Assembly: GCF_004005905.1 (NCBI RefSeq)
Contig: NZ_SACO01000001.1
Location: 372,001 to 436,000 of the forward strand
From: Novosphingobium umbonatum
GTDB taxonomy: Bacteria > Pseudomonadota > Alphaproteobacteria > Sphingomonadales > Sphingomonadaceae
Length of the DNA stretch: 64,000 bases
Direction: 5' to 3'
In this document: positions 34,766 through 44,187 of the stretch, piece after piece
How the letters are laid out: each line of letters begins with the position of its first letter
Numbering within the stretch: position 1 is the stretch's first letter
Program-made: the position numbers and the translations under genes
The notes under the pieces: generated by a model
The model's database searches: none
The model's input: only the letters and a program-made list of their open reading frames with translations
Told to the model about the DNA's origin: nothing

Positions 34766-36598
34766 ATGCCCGACCTGTTCAACCTGACTGCCGCTACCAG
34801 CACGCTGGCCAGCATGCTGTCGGGCGATAGCGTGGCGGGCAACGGAGCGCAGATCAGCGCCGATCCGGCCAGCAATGGCGGATTTTCGGCACTTCTGGCG
34901 CAGCAAGCCGCTCCACAGGCCGCCGCTCCCACCACCACGGCGCAACTGATCGACGCGGCCACCAGCGATCTGGCGGCTGTGGCCATCCCGCCGCTGGACG
35001 ACAAAGCGGCAGAAGCGGCAACGGCAACAACGGCGGCAACCGGCAAAATCTTGCCGCTTCCGCTTGCCGCCTCGGCCAGTATGTTGCCGCAAGAGGATGT
35101 GACCGAAGAAGCGGCGGCGACCGATAGCACGCCAGCCCTGCCGCAGGCCGCGACCCAACCGATCCTTGCCGCCCTGACCAAGGCGATGAATGCCACGCGC
35201 ACCAAGGCCGCCGACGCCGAACAGCCCATCGCACAAGATGAGGTGACGGAAGAAGCGGCAGGGGCAGATGAAACGACGGATACAGTCCTGCCCGACGATG
35301 CGCTGGCCTTGGCCGCCACCTTTGTGCAGCCGGTCACCACGCCCGCTACCACCCATGCGCCGGAAACCAAACAAGCCGACACGACCAGCCAACTGGCACC
35401 GCACATGCGGGATGCCAGCCAGCCTTCGCCCAAGCAGGCCAGTGTTGAGGCGCCTGTGGCCCAGGCCGTGGCCCAAATGGCCGCGCCAATGGACAATCCG
35501 GTCGATGCCGCCCCCACGGTGACCGCGACCGCCACAACCGCGCCCAGCGAAACCGTCACGCTAACCGCGCAAGATGTGGCGCAGGTCGCGACCGTCCAAA
35601 CCGCTGCCCAGCTCGCCAGCATGGATCCCATGTCGGACGAACAGGCCAGCCAGCAGAGCACGTTGATGGCCGCTGCTTTGGCGCCGCATATTGCCGCCGC
35701 TGCGCCAAAGGCTGCCCCCAACGCTGCCCCCAACGCTACTATGCTCGGCGAAGTTGTGATCGAAACCGAAGCCGCGGCAGAAACGGCCACCGACACCATC
35801 GCCACGCCGCGTCAGAGCAGTGTCGAACAGGCAGCCACCCAAGTGGCTCAGCCGGTTACGACCCGGGCTACGACGGAACAAGGCACCGACACCAACGGCC
35901 AGCAGAACAGCGATGCGAGCAGCGACAAGACCGGCCAACTGGCCGCCAAGGTTGAAGCCGCACCCCTGCCCGTATTGGACCAGAGCGCTGCCCAGCAGGC
36001 CACTATCGCTTCGGCCACCACCGCAGACGCCCTGCGCGACACGTTGACCACCAGCGCCGCCGCCAGCAGCCAGACCGCACCCGCCACCGATATGGCCGCC
36101 TTGGTCGATCGTCTGGTGGAAGCGCGTCAGGCCGCCCGCTCCGGTTCGGCCTCTGTCGTCGAAACCAGCATCCAGCACGCCGAATTTGGCCGCGTCTCGC
36201 TCAGCTTCAAGCAGGACAAGGACGGCTTGTCCGTTTCCATGTCCAGCGCCGACCCCGCCTTTGCCCCCGCAGCGCAAGCCGCGATGGCGCAGGCCCAAGC
36301 CCAAGTGCAGGCCAGCGCCGCCAGCGCCGACACCGGAAGTTCCTCGCAACAGGGCCAGTCGGGCAGCGCCAACACCTATGACTCCGGCCTTGCCAAGCAA
36401 ATGGCCAGCAATGGTCAAACGGGGGGTCAAACCGGCGGCCAATCGGGCGGCAACGGGCAGAATGGCAGCCAGACTTTTGCCGGCCAGAACGCGCAGGGCA
36501 TCGCCGCCCAGCCCGTCCGCGCCGCCGCTGCGGGCAACGCGCCCACGGCCGAAGACACCACCTCCATCCTCTCCCGCCGCGCCGGCATCCTCGCCTGA
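34766..36598 (+). CDS. fliK: FliK, hook-length control protein
   Basis: The 610-residue protein is very rich in Ala, Thr, Gln and Ser. A C-terminal hook-length domain lies at about residues 440-510 (IQHAEFGRVSLSFKQDKDGL), followed by a Gly/Gln/Ser tail. The repetitive N-terminal part acts as a ruler in this family. CGGAGACG precedes ATG 34766. It has an extra sigma-54 promoter in the preceding gene. Confidence 0.85.
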   Translation: MPDLFNLTAATSTLASMLSGDSVAGNGAQISADPASNGGFSALLAQQAAPQAAAPTTTAQLIDAATSDLAAVAIPPLDDKAAEAATATTAATGKILPLPLAASASMLPQEDVTEEAAATDSTPALPQAATQPILAALTKAMNATRTKAADAEQPIAQDEVTEEAAGADETTDTVLPDDALALAATFVQPVTTPATTHAPETKQADTTSQLAPHMRDASQPSPKQASVEAPVAQAVAQMAAPMDNPVDAAPTVTATATTAPSETVTLTAQDVAQVATVQTAAQLASMDPMSDEQASQQSTLMAAALAPHIAAAAPKAAPNAAPNATMLGEVVIETEAAAETATDTIATPRQSSVEQAATQVAQPVTTRATTEQGTDTNGQQNSDASSDKTGQLAAKVEAAPLPVLDQSAAQQATIASATTADALRDTLTTSAAASSQTAPATDMAALVDRLVEARQAARSGSASVVETSIQHAEFGRVSLSFKQDKDGLSVSMSSADPAFAPAAQAAMAQAQAQVQASAASADTGSSSQQGQSGSANTYDSGLAKQMASNGQTGGQTGGQSGGNGQNGSQTFAGQNAQGIAAQPVRAAAAGNAPTAEDTTSILSRRAGILA

Positions 36599-36630
36599 TC
36601 CTTGCGGCCTTCCAGATCGAGTATTGAACC

Positions 36631-37245
36631 ATGAGCAAAGAGAAAGCCGAAAAGGACGATAAGCCGGCAAAGGGCAAAAGCCCGATGATGCTGGTGATCA
36701 TCGTCGCCGTGGTGATGCTGGCCGTTGGCGGCGGCGGGGCTTTTGCCGCCTTCAAAATGGGCCTGATCGGTGGCGGCGCGCATGCCGAACCCGTCCATGT
36801 CGACAATTCGCCCAAGCTGATCAAGAAAGGCGAGGAAGACCCCTATGCCCCCAAGGCAGGCGGCGAAGGCGGTCATGGCGGCGAGGAAGGCGGCGCCAAG
36901 GAAGTCGAAGGCGAGGGCGGCAGCCCCTACAAGACTTCCTATTATACCTTCACCGAGGAATTCACTTCCAACCTCAAGGACTCCACCTCGCTGGTTCAGG
37001 TCAGCATTGCCTGCTCGACCCACCGCGATGGCCGCGTGCTGATGTGGCTGAAAAAGCATGAACTGGCCGTGCGCTCGGAAATGCTGAAAGCTCTGGCCGA
37101 CACGCCGGAGGAAGAAGTGTCCACGGTGGAAGGCAAGGAAAAGCTTCAGAAGCGTCTGACTGCCGCCATCAACAAGGTGCTGACCGATGAGGAAGGATTT
37201 GGCGGCGTGGATGCCGTCTATTTCAAGAGCTTCCTCGTCCAGTAA
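36631..37245 (+). CDS. fliL: FliL, stator-associated membrane protein
   Basis: The 204-residue protein has a short Lys-rich cytoplasmic start, one membrane helix (about residues 14-34; MMLVIIVAVVMLAVGGGGAF), a Gly/Glu-rich linker (about 72-95) and a periplasmic FliL domain (YYTFTEEFTSNLKDSTSLVQ). FliL surrounds and supports the stator. It is followed by fliM after 35 bases. Confidence 0.92.
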   Translation: MSKEKAEKDDKPAKGKSPMMLVIIVAVVMLAVGGGGAFAAFKMGLIGGGAHAEPVHVDNSPKLIKKGEEDPYAPKAGGEGGHGGEEGGAKEVEGEGGSPYKTSYYTFTEEFTSNLKDSTSLVQVSIACSTHRDGRVLMWLKKHELAVRSEMLKALADTPEEEVSTVEGKEKLQKRLTAAINKVLTDEEGFGGVDAVYFKSFLVQ

Positions 37246-37280
37246 CCCTGCCCCAAGCTTGATACGGAAACCCAATTAGC

Positions 37281-38228
37281 ATGAAACCGCAGCGCGAATT
37301 CCTTGCAGAACGCCCCCTGGCGGAGCATTGCGCAGAACTTCTGCGCCAAGGCCCCGGGCCGGACGAGCTGTTGCCGCTGATCAAGCGGATGGGCGAACGC
37401 TACGCCCGCCGCCTGTCCGGCGCGCTGGCCCCGCTGCTGGGTGGCGAGGCACCGATGGTGTCTTGCACCACCCCGCGCGAAACCACGCTCGACAGCCTGC
37501 ACCAGTCGATCGCCTCGCTGGCCGCCAACAGCCTGATGGCGGTGGGCGATGCCAAGACGCCGATGCTGGTGTCGATTGAAGCCGAACCGATGCTGCGCAT
37601 TGTTGACCGCGCGTTTGGTGGCAAGGGCGAGGCTCCGGCTCCGCTGCCCAAGGCCTTCCCCATGGCCGCCGAATTGATGCTGTCCCGCATGGAAACCATG
37701 CTGGCCGACAATCTCTCCGCCGCCGTCACCGCGACCGCTGGCGGCGCACGCAGCGGGCAGACACCGGAATTGTCCGCGATCCGCCGCGATGGCAATCTGG
37801 CCATGCTGGCTCCCTTTGCCGACAACACGCCCTTGGCCATGTGGACGATGGAAGTGGACGATGGCGGGGTTCTGCCCTGGCTGATCACCTTTGCCATGCC
37901 CTTTGCCTCGCTCGCCCGCCTGTTCGGCTATAGCGATGCGGGCGTAGTCACCATGGCCCAGTCGGCCCCGCGTGCCCCCGCCGATCCGTCCAGCGCCCCC
38001 TTCGGCGATGTGCCGGTCAGCGTCAGCGCCATCCTGGTCGATATGCGTATCTCTTTCCCCACCATTGCCACTTTGGCCCCCGGCGTTGTGTTGCCGGTGG
38101 CGGTGGCGCGGCAGGTGCCGCTGCGCGTGGGAGATTCCACCATAGCCTATGGCACGGTCGGCACGATGGATGATCGTGTGGCCGTTCAAATCAATCAAGC
38201 CTTTGCAGATAACAGGAGCGCCCAATGA
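37281..38228 (+). CDS. fliM: FliM, switch protein (no CheY-docking peptide)
   Basis: The 315-residue protein has the middle domain with RIVDRAFGGKGEAP (about residues 107-120) and the C-terminal SpoA domain (VPVSVSAILVDMRISFPTIA, about 245-264). The order fliL-fliM-fliN is classic. The N-terminus (MKPQREFLAERPLAEHC) lacks the usual LSQxEIDALL peptide that binds phospho-CheY, and no start further upstream restores it. It overlaps fliN by four bases. Confidence 0.9.
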   Translation: MKPQREFLAERPLAEHCAELLRQGPGPDELLPLIKRMGERYARRLSGALAPLLGGEAPMVSCTTPRETTLDSLHQSIASLAANSLMAVGDAKTPMLVSIEAEPMLRIVDRAFGGKGEAPAPLPKAFPMAAELMLSRMETMLADNLSAAVTATAGGARSGQTPELSAIRRDGNLAMLAPFADNTPLAMWTMEVDDGGVLPWLITFAMPFASLARLFGYSDAGVVTMAQSAPRAPADPSSAPFGDVPVSVSAILVDMRISFPTIATLAPGVVLPVAVARQVPLRVGDSTIAYGTVGTMDDRVAVQINQAFADNRSAQ

Positions 38229-38512
38229 ACTTCCAAACCGGTTTTTCCACCCGCGGCTTTGATTTCCTCAAGGACGTTGATGTGCGCCTCTCGGTCGAAC
38301 TGGGCCGCACCGATATGAAGCTGAAAGATGTGCTCTCGCTGGGCGAGGAAAGCATCGTGCTGCTCGACCGCCTGACCGACGAACTGCTGGACGTGATGGT
38401 CAATGGCAAGGTGATCGCCAAGGGCGAGATTGTGGCTCAGGGCAACCGCTTTGGCCTGCGCATTGTCGAAATGGCCGATCAGGGCGCCAATCCGGTGGCG
38501 GATATCGACTGA
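38225..38512 (+). CDS. fliN: FliN, switch protein
   Basis: The 95-residue SpoA-domain protein has VRLSVELGRTDMKLKDVLSL and NGKVIAKGEIVAQGNRFGLR, the FliN core. It forms the bottom of the C ring and helps dock FliH/FliI. Coupled start (ATGA) with fliM and TGATG with fliO. Confidence 0.95.
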   Translation: MNFQTGFSTRGFDFLKDVDVRLSVELGRTDMKLKDVLSLGEESIVLLDRLTDELLDVMVNGKVIAKGEIVAQGNRFGLRIVEMADQGANPVADID

Positions 38513-38847
38513 TGGTCTGGTATATCGTCAAACTGCTGATCCTGCTGCCGCTGATCGCGGCCATGATCTGGGGCAGCCTGCGCATGGCGCAAAAGCTGCA
38601 AAAGAAGTTCATGGCCAATGGCAATGGCCGCAGCGTGAAGCTGGTGGAAACGCTGATGCTCAGCCCCACGCAAAAGCTGTTGGTGATCGAGTTTCACGGC
38701 CGCGAAATTCTGGTTTCCACCGGCCGTCAGGGCATGACCCGTCTGGCCGAGGCCCCTGCCCGCGTTAACCTGCCCGAGGATGATTTCGAGGAAACCTTCC
38801 GCGAAGGCCCCGATTTTGCCCAGACCCTGCGGAGGATCGACAAGTGA
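38512..38847 (+). CDS. fliO: FliO, export gate assembly protein
   Basis: The 111-residue protein has one N-terminal membrane helix (residues about 3-22) and a small cytoplasmic FliO domain (SVKLVETLMLSPTQKLLVIE; GREILVSTGRQGMTRL). It helps FliP assemble. Its place between fliN and fliP is typical. Confidence 0.88.
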   Translation: MVWYIVKLLILLPLIAAMIWGSLRMAQKLQKKFMANGNGRSVKLVETLMLSPTQKLLVIEFHGREILVSTGRQGMTRLAEAPARVNLPEDDFEETFREGPDFAQTLRRIDK

Positions 38848-39671
38848 TCTCGTCGCCATTTGTGCTGTCGCGCGCGCTCGTGCCCGCACGTTTTATTTTT
38901 GTCGCTTTTTCGCTGGCCGCAAGCCTCCTCACCCCGGGCGCCGCTTTCGCCCAGACTGCGTCTCCTGCTGTGCCTTCCATGCCCTCGGCCCTGCCGGGTG
39001 CGATGGATCGCGCTTTCGCCTCTATGAACGGCGGACCGGGCGGAGGTTTAACCCTCTCGCTGCAAATGTTGATCATTATGGGTCTGCTGACGGTTCTGCC
39101 GACGCTGATCCTGATGATGACCAGCTTTACCCGCATTCTGGTGGTCTTCTCGATCCTGCGTCAGGCGATGGGCCTGCAACAGTCGCCGCCCAATCAGGTG
39201 CTGATCGGCCTTGCTCTGTTCCTCTCGCTGTTTGTGATGAGCCCCACGCTGGAACGCGTGAACGCCAATGCCATCGCCCCCTATTCCGCTGGCCAGATGA
39301 GCGCTGACGTAGCGATCTCGGCCGCTGGCAAGGAGTTTCACAGCTTCATGATCCGCCAGACCCGCCGCACCGATCTGGCCATGTTTGCCGATATGGCCAA
39401 GGGTCCGCGCTTTGAACGGCCCGAGGATGTGCCTTTCTCGATCCTGCTGCCCGCCTATGTCACCAGCGAACTCAAGACCGCCTTCCAGATCGGCTTCATG
39501 CTCTATCTGCCCTTTCTGGTGATCGATCTGGTGGTGTCTGCCGTGCTGATGAGCCTTGGCATGATGATGATGAGCCCCGCGATGATCTCGCTGCCGTTCA
39601 AGCTGCTCTTGTTCGTGCTGGTGGATGGCTGGGCTTTGCTGATGGGCAGCCTTGCTGCCAGCTTCGCCTGA
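38844..39671 (+). CDS. fliP: FliP, export gate core
   Basis: The 275-residue protein has a cleavable signal peptide (ending AFAQ, about residue 37) and then hydrophobic helices. The FliP signature ILLPAYVTSELKTAFQIGFM is present, with LTVLPTLILMMTSFTRI earlier. The GTG start overlaps the fliO stop (GTGA). Confidence 0.95.
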   Translation: MISSPFVLSRALVPARFIFVAFSLAASLLTPGAAFAQTASPAVPSMPSALPGAMDRAFASMNGGPGGGLTLSLQMLIIMGLLTVLPTLILMMTSFTRILVVFSILRQAMGLQQSPPNQVLIGLALFLSLFVMSPTLERVNANAIAPYSAGQMSADVAISAAGKEFHSFMIRQTRRTDLAMFADMAKGPRFERPEDVPFSILLPAYVTSELKTAFQIGFMLYLPFLVIDLVVSAVLMSLGMMMMSPAMISLPFKLLLFVLVDGWALLMGSLAASFA

Positions 39672-39684
39672 GAGGAGACGCGCC

Positions 39685-39969
39685 ATGGATGAAACCAATG
39701 CCATGCTGGCCCTTGCCGACCGGATGCTTTACGTGGTGGCCCTGTGCGGCGCGCCGGTTCTGCTCAGCGGTCTGGCGGTAGGTCTGGTGATCTCGATCTT
39801 TCAGGCGGCCACCTCGATCAACGAACAGACGCTGACCTTCATCCCCAAGGTGATCGTCACCGCCGTCGTGCTGATGCTGTTTGGCGCCAGCATGCTAGGC
39901 CTCATTCAGGATTTCACCCGCGATATTTTTGCCGCCATTGCCCATCTGGGCGCGGCTCCCGGCCAGTAA
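39685..39969 (+). CDS. fliQ: FliQ, export gate core
   Basis: The 94-residue protein has two membrane helices (VVALCGAPVLLSGLAVGLVI and VIVTAVVLMLFGASMLG) around SIFQAATSINEQTLTFIPKV, the FliQ signature. GAGGAGA precedes ATG 39685, so an in-frame upstream start at 39652 is rejected. Confidence 0.95.
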   Translation: MDETNAMLALADRMLYVVALCGAPVLLSGLAVGLVISIFQAATSINEQTLTFIPKVIVTAVVLMLFGASMLGLIQDFTRDIFAAIAHLGAAPGQ

Positions 39970-39980
39970 GGGCGAGACAC

Positions 39981-40763
39981 GTGATCGCGATCGACTTTGG
40001 TTTTGGCCCGATCGAGGCTGAATTCTGGCGCTGGATGTTCCTGATGACGCGCATTGGCGCGGCTTTGGTGGCGGCGCCCTTGTTCGGCATGGTCAATGTG
40101 CCCCCGCAGGTGCGGGTGATCACCGCAGGCGCCATTGCCCTGCTGGTGGCAGGCTGGACCAATGTGCAGGCACCGGCCCATCTGTTTTCCGCCTCCGGCC
40201 TGCTGGCCGTGGCAGGCGAGGTGCTGGTGGGCACGGCGATGGGTTTTGTGCTGCAATTTGCCTTTGCCGCCCCTTTGATTGCCGCTGAAATGATCGGTGG
40301 CGGCATGGGCATGAGCATCGCCGCCTCGGTCGATCCGCAAAGCGGGCGTTCCAGCCCCGCGCTGGGCCAATATTTTACCGTGGTGCTGACGCTGGTGTTC
40401 TTTGGCGTGGGCGCGCATCTGCACTGGATCGCGCTGGTGGTCAAAAGCTACACGGTGTTTGCGCCGGGCCAGACCTGGCTGGGGCCGGACCGTTTCATGG
40501 AGATTGTGTCCTTTGGCTCTACGCTGTTTGCCACCGCTCTGGCCATGGCCCTGCCGGTGACTTTGATGCTGTTGCTGGTGATGGTGGTGGCAGGCGTGCT
40601 CTCGCGCTCGGCCCCTGCGCTCAACCTGTTCTCGCTGGGCCTGCCGGTCACGATTGCGGGCGGTTTTGCCGCGCTGATCGCCACCGCGCCCATCCTGACC
40701 GACCGTATGGTCGAACTCTCCGCCCAAGCCATTGCCGCTTCGGGCCGTCTGATAGGAGTCTGA
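39981..40763 (+). CDS. fliR: FliR, export gate core
   Basis: The 260-residue membrane protein has a typical FliR opening (WRWMFLMTRIGAALVAAPLF) and the middle motif GEVLVGTAMGFVLQFAFAA. The start is GTG at 39981, twelve bases after fliQ. It is immediately followed by flhB. Confidence 0.93.
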   Translation: MIAIDFGFGPIEAEFWRWMFLMTRIGAALVAAPLFGMVNVPPQVRVITAGAIALLVAGWTNVQAPAHLFSASGLLAVAGEVLVGTAMGFVLQFAFAAPLIAAEMIGGGMGMSIAASVDPQSGRSSPALGQYFTVVLTLVFFGVGAHLHWIALVVKSYTVFAPGQTWLGPDRFMEIVSFGSTLFATALAMALPVTLMLLLVMVVAGVLSRSAPALNLFSLGLPVTIAGGFAALIATAPILTDRMVELSAQAIAASGRLIGV

Positions 40764-40767
40764 GGCC

Positions 40768-41931
40768 GTGGCCGAGGAAACCAGTGGTGAAAAGACATTT
40801 GCACCAACCGAAAAGCGCTTAAAGGACGCTTCCAAAAATGGCGACCTGCTGCGTTCCAAGGATCTGGGTGTTGCCGCCACCATGCTGATCGGCGCGGCCT
40901 TTCTGCAATTGGCGGGCCCGTGGATGTTTGAAGGCATGGCCGAAACGATGCGCAGCGGGATGCATTGGGACCGCGCCGCGCTGGACAGTTTCGAGCCGGG
41001 CCGGATCGGTTTGCGGATCACCATGCGTCTGGCCCCGCCCGTGCTGCTGCTGGGCATGCTGGTGATTGCTTTCACCATCATCACCCAGCTGGGGCCTGCG
41101 GGCAACGGCCGCTTTCAATTCGGCAATCTGGCCCCCAAGGGCAGCCGCATCAATCCCATGTCGGGCCTTGCCCGCATGTTCGGCCCCAATGGCTGGATCG
41201 AAGTGGCCAAGGGCACGCTCAAAGTGCTGCTGCTGGGCACGATCGCCTATAGCTGGGGTTCGTCGCGCGTGGACCAGATGCTGCAATTGAACGCCGTGGG
41301 CCTGAGCGGGCAGTTGCAATTTGCATGGGGCGCGCTGACCAACCTGTTCTATCAATTGGCGGGCGGTCTGGTGGTGATCGCGCTGATCGACTTTCCCGTG
41401 CAATGGGTCCGCCGTATGCGCCGCCTGCGCATGAGCCTGCAGGAAGTGAAGGACGAGAACAAGGAGCAGGAAGGCAGCCCCGAAGCGCGCGGCCATCGCC
41501 GTCAACGCCAGCGCCAGATCGCCATGGGCGCCATTGCGGGCGCGATGAAGAAAGCGCAATTCGTGGTCACCAACCCCACCCATTTCGCCGTGGCGCTGGC
41601 ATGGGACCCGCAAATCGCCATGGCGCCGGTGGTGCTGGCCAAAGGGCGCGGCGAAAAGGCCTTGGCCATCCGCGAACTGGCGGCTGAATATGATCTGCCC
41701 TGCCTGTCCTTCCCCGGCCTTGCCCGTGCGCTTTATTACACCACCCGCGAACGCCAGATGATCCGCGAGGAACTCTATGGCGCGGTGGCCGGTGTGCTGG
41801 CCTTTGTCATGGCGCTGAAGCGTGGCGAGGCGCGTCCTGTGCCCATCATGGATCTGCCGGTGGAAATGCGGTTCGACGGCGATGGCCGCCCCGATCCGGA
41901 AGACCAATATCGCCCCGAAATTCCGGCCTGA
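40768..41931 (+). CDS. flhB: FlhB, export specificity switch
   Basis: The 387-residue protein starts with EKTFAPTEKRLKDASKNGDL, then has four membrane helices and the self-cleaving NPTH motif at about residues 269-272 (VVTNPTHFAVAL). Cleavage there switches export from hook to filament substrates, together with FliK. GTG start with ATAGGAG upstream. Confidence 0.95.
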   Translation: MAEETSGEKTFAPTEKRLKDASKNGDLLRSKDLGVAATMLIGAAFLQLAGPWMFEGMAETMRSGMHWDRAALDSFEPGRIGLRITMRLAPPVLLLGMLVIAFTIITQLGPAGNGRFQFGNLAPKGSRINPMSGLARMFGPNGWIEVAKGTLKVLLLGTIAYSWGSSRVDQMLQLNAVGLSGQLQFAWGALTNLFYQLAGGLVVIALIDFPVQWVRRMRRLRMSLQEVKDENKEQEGSPEARGHRRQRQRQIAMGAIAGAMKKAQFVVTNPTHFAVALAWDPQIAMAPVVLAKGRGEKALAIRELAAEYDLPCLSFPGLARALYYTTRERQMIREELYGAVAGVLAFVMALKRGEARPVPIMDLPVEMRFDGDGRPDPEDQYRPEIPA

Positions 41932-41970
41932 AACGCTTAATTCCGGCTCAAAGAGGACGTTCTCCCTATC

Positions 41971-43494
41971 ATGGCTACAACAACCTCCTCCACGTCGACC
42001 ACGACGACCACCACAAGCGATGCGGCTACCATTGGCTCTGCCCTGCTTACGGCACTGGGCGGAGGTACCGGGATTGATATGACCGCTTTGGCGGGCACGA
42101 TTTCCGAAGCCCAATATATGTCGCAAACCAACGCTTTGACCACGCGCATTGACAAGCTGTCGACGCAGATCTCGGAAGCTTCCCAGCTCAAGAGCGATCT
42201 GCTGACGCTGTCCAGTTCGCTCAATACGTTGATCCAGAGCGGCGGCCTGCTGCCTGAACCGACGGTGACCAACAGTTCGGTCGCCTCTGCCAGCCTGCCC
42301 TCGGGCAGCGCTGGCTCAACCTCGGGCTACACGCTGGAAGTCACCCAATTGGCCGCATCGCAAGTGCTGGCCACCACCCTGCCATCGGCATCCGGCGTCA
42401 CGCCCGCCACCGGTGTAGCCCTGACATCCAGCTCCACCCTTAAAGGCGGAACACTCACCTTCGATTTCGGCACGATCACCGGCAGCAGCTTTGCAGCAGA
42501 CGCCAGCCATAGCTCAACCACCATCACCATCACCGATGGGCAAACCTTGGCGGATCTGGCCAGCGCGATTAACTCTGCCGACATCGGCATCACCGCCTAT
42601 ATCGCGACCAATGCCAACGGATCCCAATTGGTGATGAAAGGCGCAGAAGGCGCTGCCAACGCTTTTACCATCACCACGAGCGATGATGCCAGTGCAACCG
42701 GTGACAACAGTCTTTCCATCTTCAGCTATAATCCGGCAAGCACTTCCACCACAATGTCTGGTGTACTTGCGGCCACCGATGCCGTCTACAAGCTTGACGG
42801 CATCAGCCGCACGAGCACCAGCAACACGATCGATAATGCTGCCCCTGGCCTTTCGCTGAAACTGACCGGCACCAATAGCGGCAATGCCACCACCATCACC
42901 TTTTCCGACCCGTCGAGCACCATCAAGACCACGATGACCAATCTGGTCAGCGCGCTCAACACGCTGGTCACGGAAATCAACACCGACACATCGGCCAGCA
43001 CCGGAAACCTCTATAATGACTCCGGCGCCAAGGCGGCCAAGCGGGCCTTTTCCACTCTGGTCAACACGGTGATCATGCCGAACGCGGCATCGGGCGAGCC
43101 ATCGACTTTGGCCGATCTGGGCGTGACCATGGCTAAGGATGGCAGCTTCACTCTGGACTCCAGCATGCTGAGCTCAGCCTTGACCAGCAATGTGAACGGG
43201 GTTGCGGCGATGTTCACCGATGGCATCTATGGCATTTACGCCACGATGTTCAACACGATCTCGGCGCTGACCACCGCCGCCGATCCAGGATCGCTGGCCG
43301 GTTCGATCACCGCCTATAACGACCTGACGACGACCTTGACGGCCAAGAAGACCGAGATCGCCACCCAGCAGGAAACGCTGCGTCAGCGCCTGATCACCCA
43401 ATATTCGGCCGCCAACAGCACGGTTGCCACGTATAATTCCACGCTGACCTATATGAAAAATCAGATCGCGGCGTGGAACAATACAAGCGGTTAA
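41971..43494 (+). CDS. fliD: FliD, filament cap
   Basis: The 507-residue protein has a Ser/Thr-rich start and the FliD N-terminal region (GTGIDMTALAGTISEAQYMS). The C-terminal FliD domain ends YNSTLTYMKNQIAAWN. It caps the growing filament and is followed by its usual neighbour fliS after 6 bases. Confidence 0.92.
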   Translation: MATTTSSTSTTTTTTSDAATIGSALLTALGGGTGIDMTALAGTISEAQYMSQTNALTTRIDKLSTQISEASQLKSDLLTLSSSLNTLIQSGGLLPEPTVTNSSVASASLPSGSAGSTSGYTLEVTQLAASQVLATTLPSASGVTPATGVALTSSSTLKGGTLTFDFGTITGSSFAADASHSSTTITITDGQTLADLASAINSADIGITAYIATNANGSQLVMKGAEGAANAFTITTSDDASATGDNSLSIFSYNPASTSTTMSGVLAATDAVYKLDGISRTSTSNTIDNAAPGLSLKLTGTNSGNATTITFSDPSSTIKTTMTNLVSALNTLVTEINTDTSASTGNLYNDSGAKAAKRAFSTLVNTVIMPNAASGEPSTLADLGVTMAKDGSFTLDSSMLSSALTSNVNGVAAMFTDGIYGIYATMFNTISALTTAADPGSLAGSITAYNDLTTTLTAKKTEIATQQETLRQRLITQYSAANSTVATYNSTLTYMKNQIAAWNNTSG

Positions 43495-43500
43495 GGCGTT

Positions 43501-43881
43501 ATGAACATGCTAGGCAGACGAGATCCCGCCGAAGTCTATCGTCGGGTAGATTTTAACGCGCGTGCGCTCGGGGGGGATCCCGCTGAACTGGTGCGGATGT
43601 GTTACGAGCAATTGATCGCCGCCATTGGCAGCGCGCTATTGGCGCAGGAACGGGGCGATAATGAACGCAAGAGCCAGTCTTTGACCCGCGCCGTGTCCGC
43701 CCTTACCGCATTGCAACTGGGCGTGGCGGGCGATGACAGTATGGCGCAGGCGCTGCTGCACATTTACACCACCGCGCGACGTGCCGTTTTGGATAGTGTC
43801 CTCAACTTCGACTCGGCCATGCTGCAGAGGGTCCGACAGGACTTTATCGAGATCGCCGAGAGCATGAACGGGGGAACCTAG
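43501..43881 (+). CDS. fliS: FliS, flagellin export chaperone
   Basis: The 126-residue helical protein has the FliS-like DPAELVRMCYEQLIAAIGSA (about residues 22-41). FliS holds flagellin C-termini before export. Its presence, with flgM and fliA, gives this system a gammaproteobacterial-style late checkpoint; the alphaproteobacterial flaF/flbT pair is not seen in the window. Confidence 0.88.
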   Translation: MNMLGRRDPAEVYRRVDFNARALGGDPAELVRMCYEQLIAAIGSALLAQERGDNERKSQSLTRAVSALTALQLGVAGDDSMAQALLHIYTTARRAVLDSVLNFDSAMLQRVRQDFIEIAESMNGGT

Positions 43882-44187
43882 CCCTAAAGGGCATGGCATT
43901 CGTGCCACACTGCCAAACGATTGCAAAAAAATTTTCCGAGCCGTTGGAGTAAACCGGCTGTAAACTAAAACCTATTCAAGAAACAAATCTAACCGTTAAA
44001 TGGTTACTTTGGCCTATAAAAACCCGAAACTATTGGGCAGGACAGAGCCCTAAGTGCATCCCCCTAAACCCTTGGCAATGAGTCGATTTCGGATCGAAGG
44101 CTACCCCGTAACGGAGCCAGTTAATCTGCAACAATTGGCCGACTTTGCTAAGTAATAATCGTGTGTGTAATAGGGGGTAGGGTTACT
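43882..44187. other. AT-richer gap after fliS
   Basis: No gene is supported here. It contains a small hairpin TGGCA-TTCG-TGCCA (43893-43906) followed by an A/T run (43921-43935), possibly the fliD-fliS terminator. It also has an inverted repeat TAACC-N7-GGTTA near 43991-44007. The rest is probably leader and promoter of the following LuxR-type gene; no clear -35/-10 pair was recognised. Confidence 0.4.
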
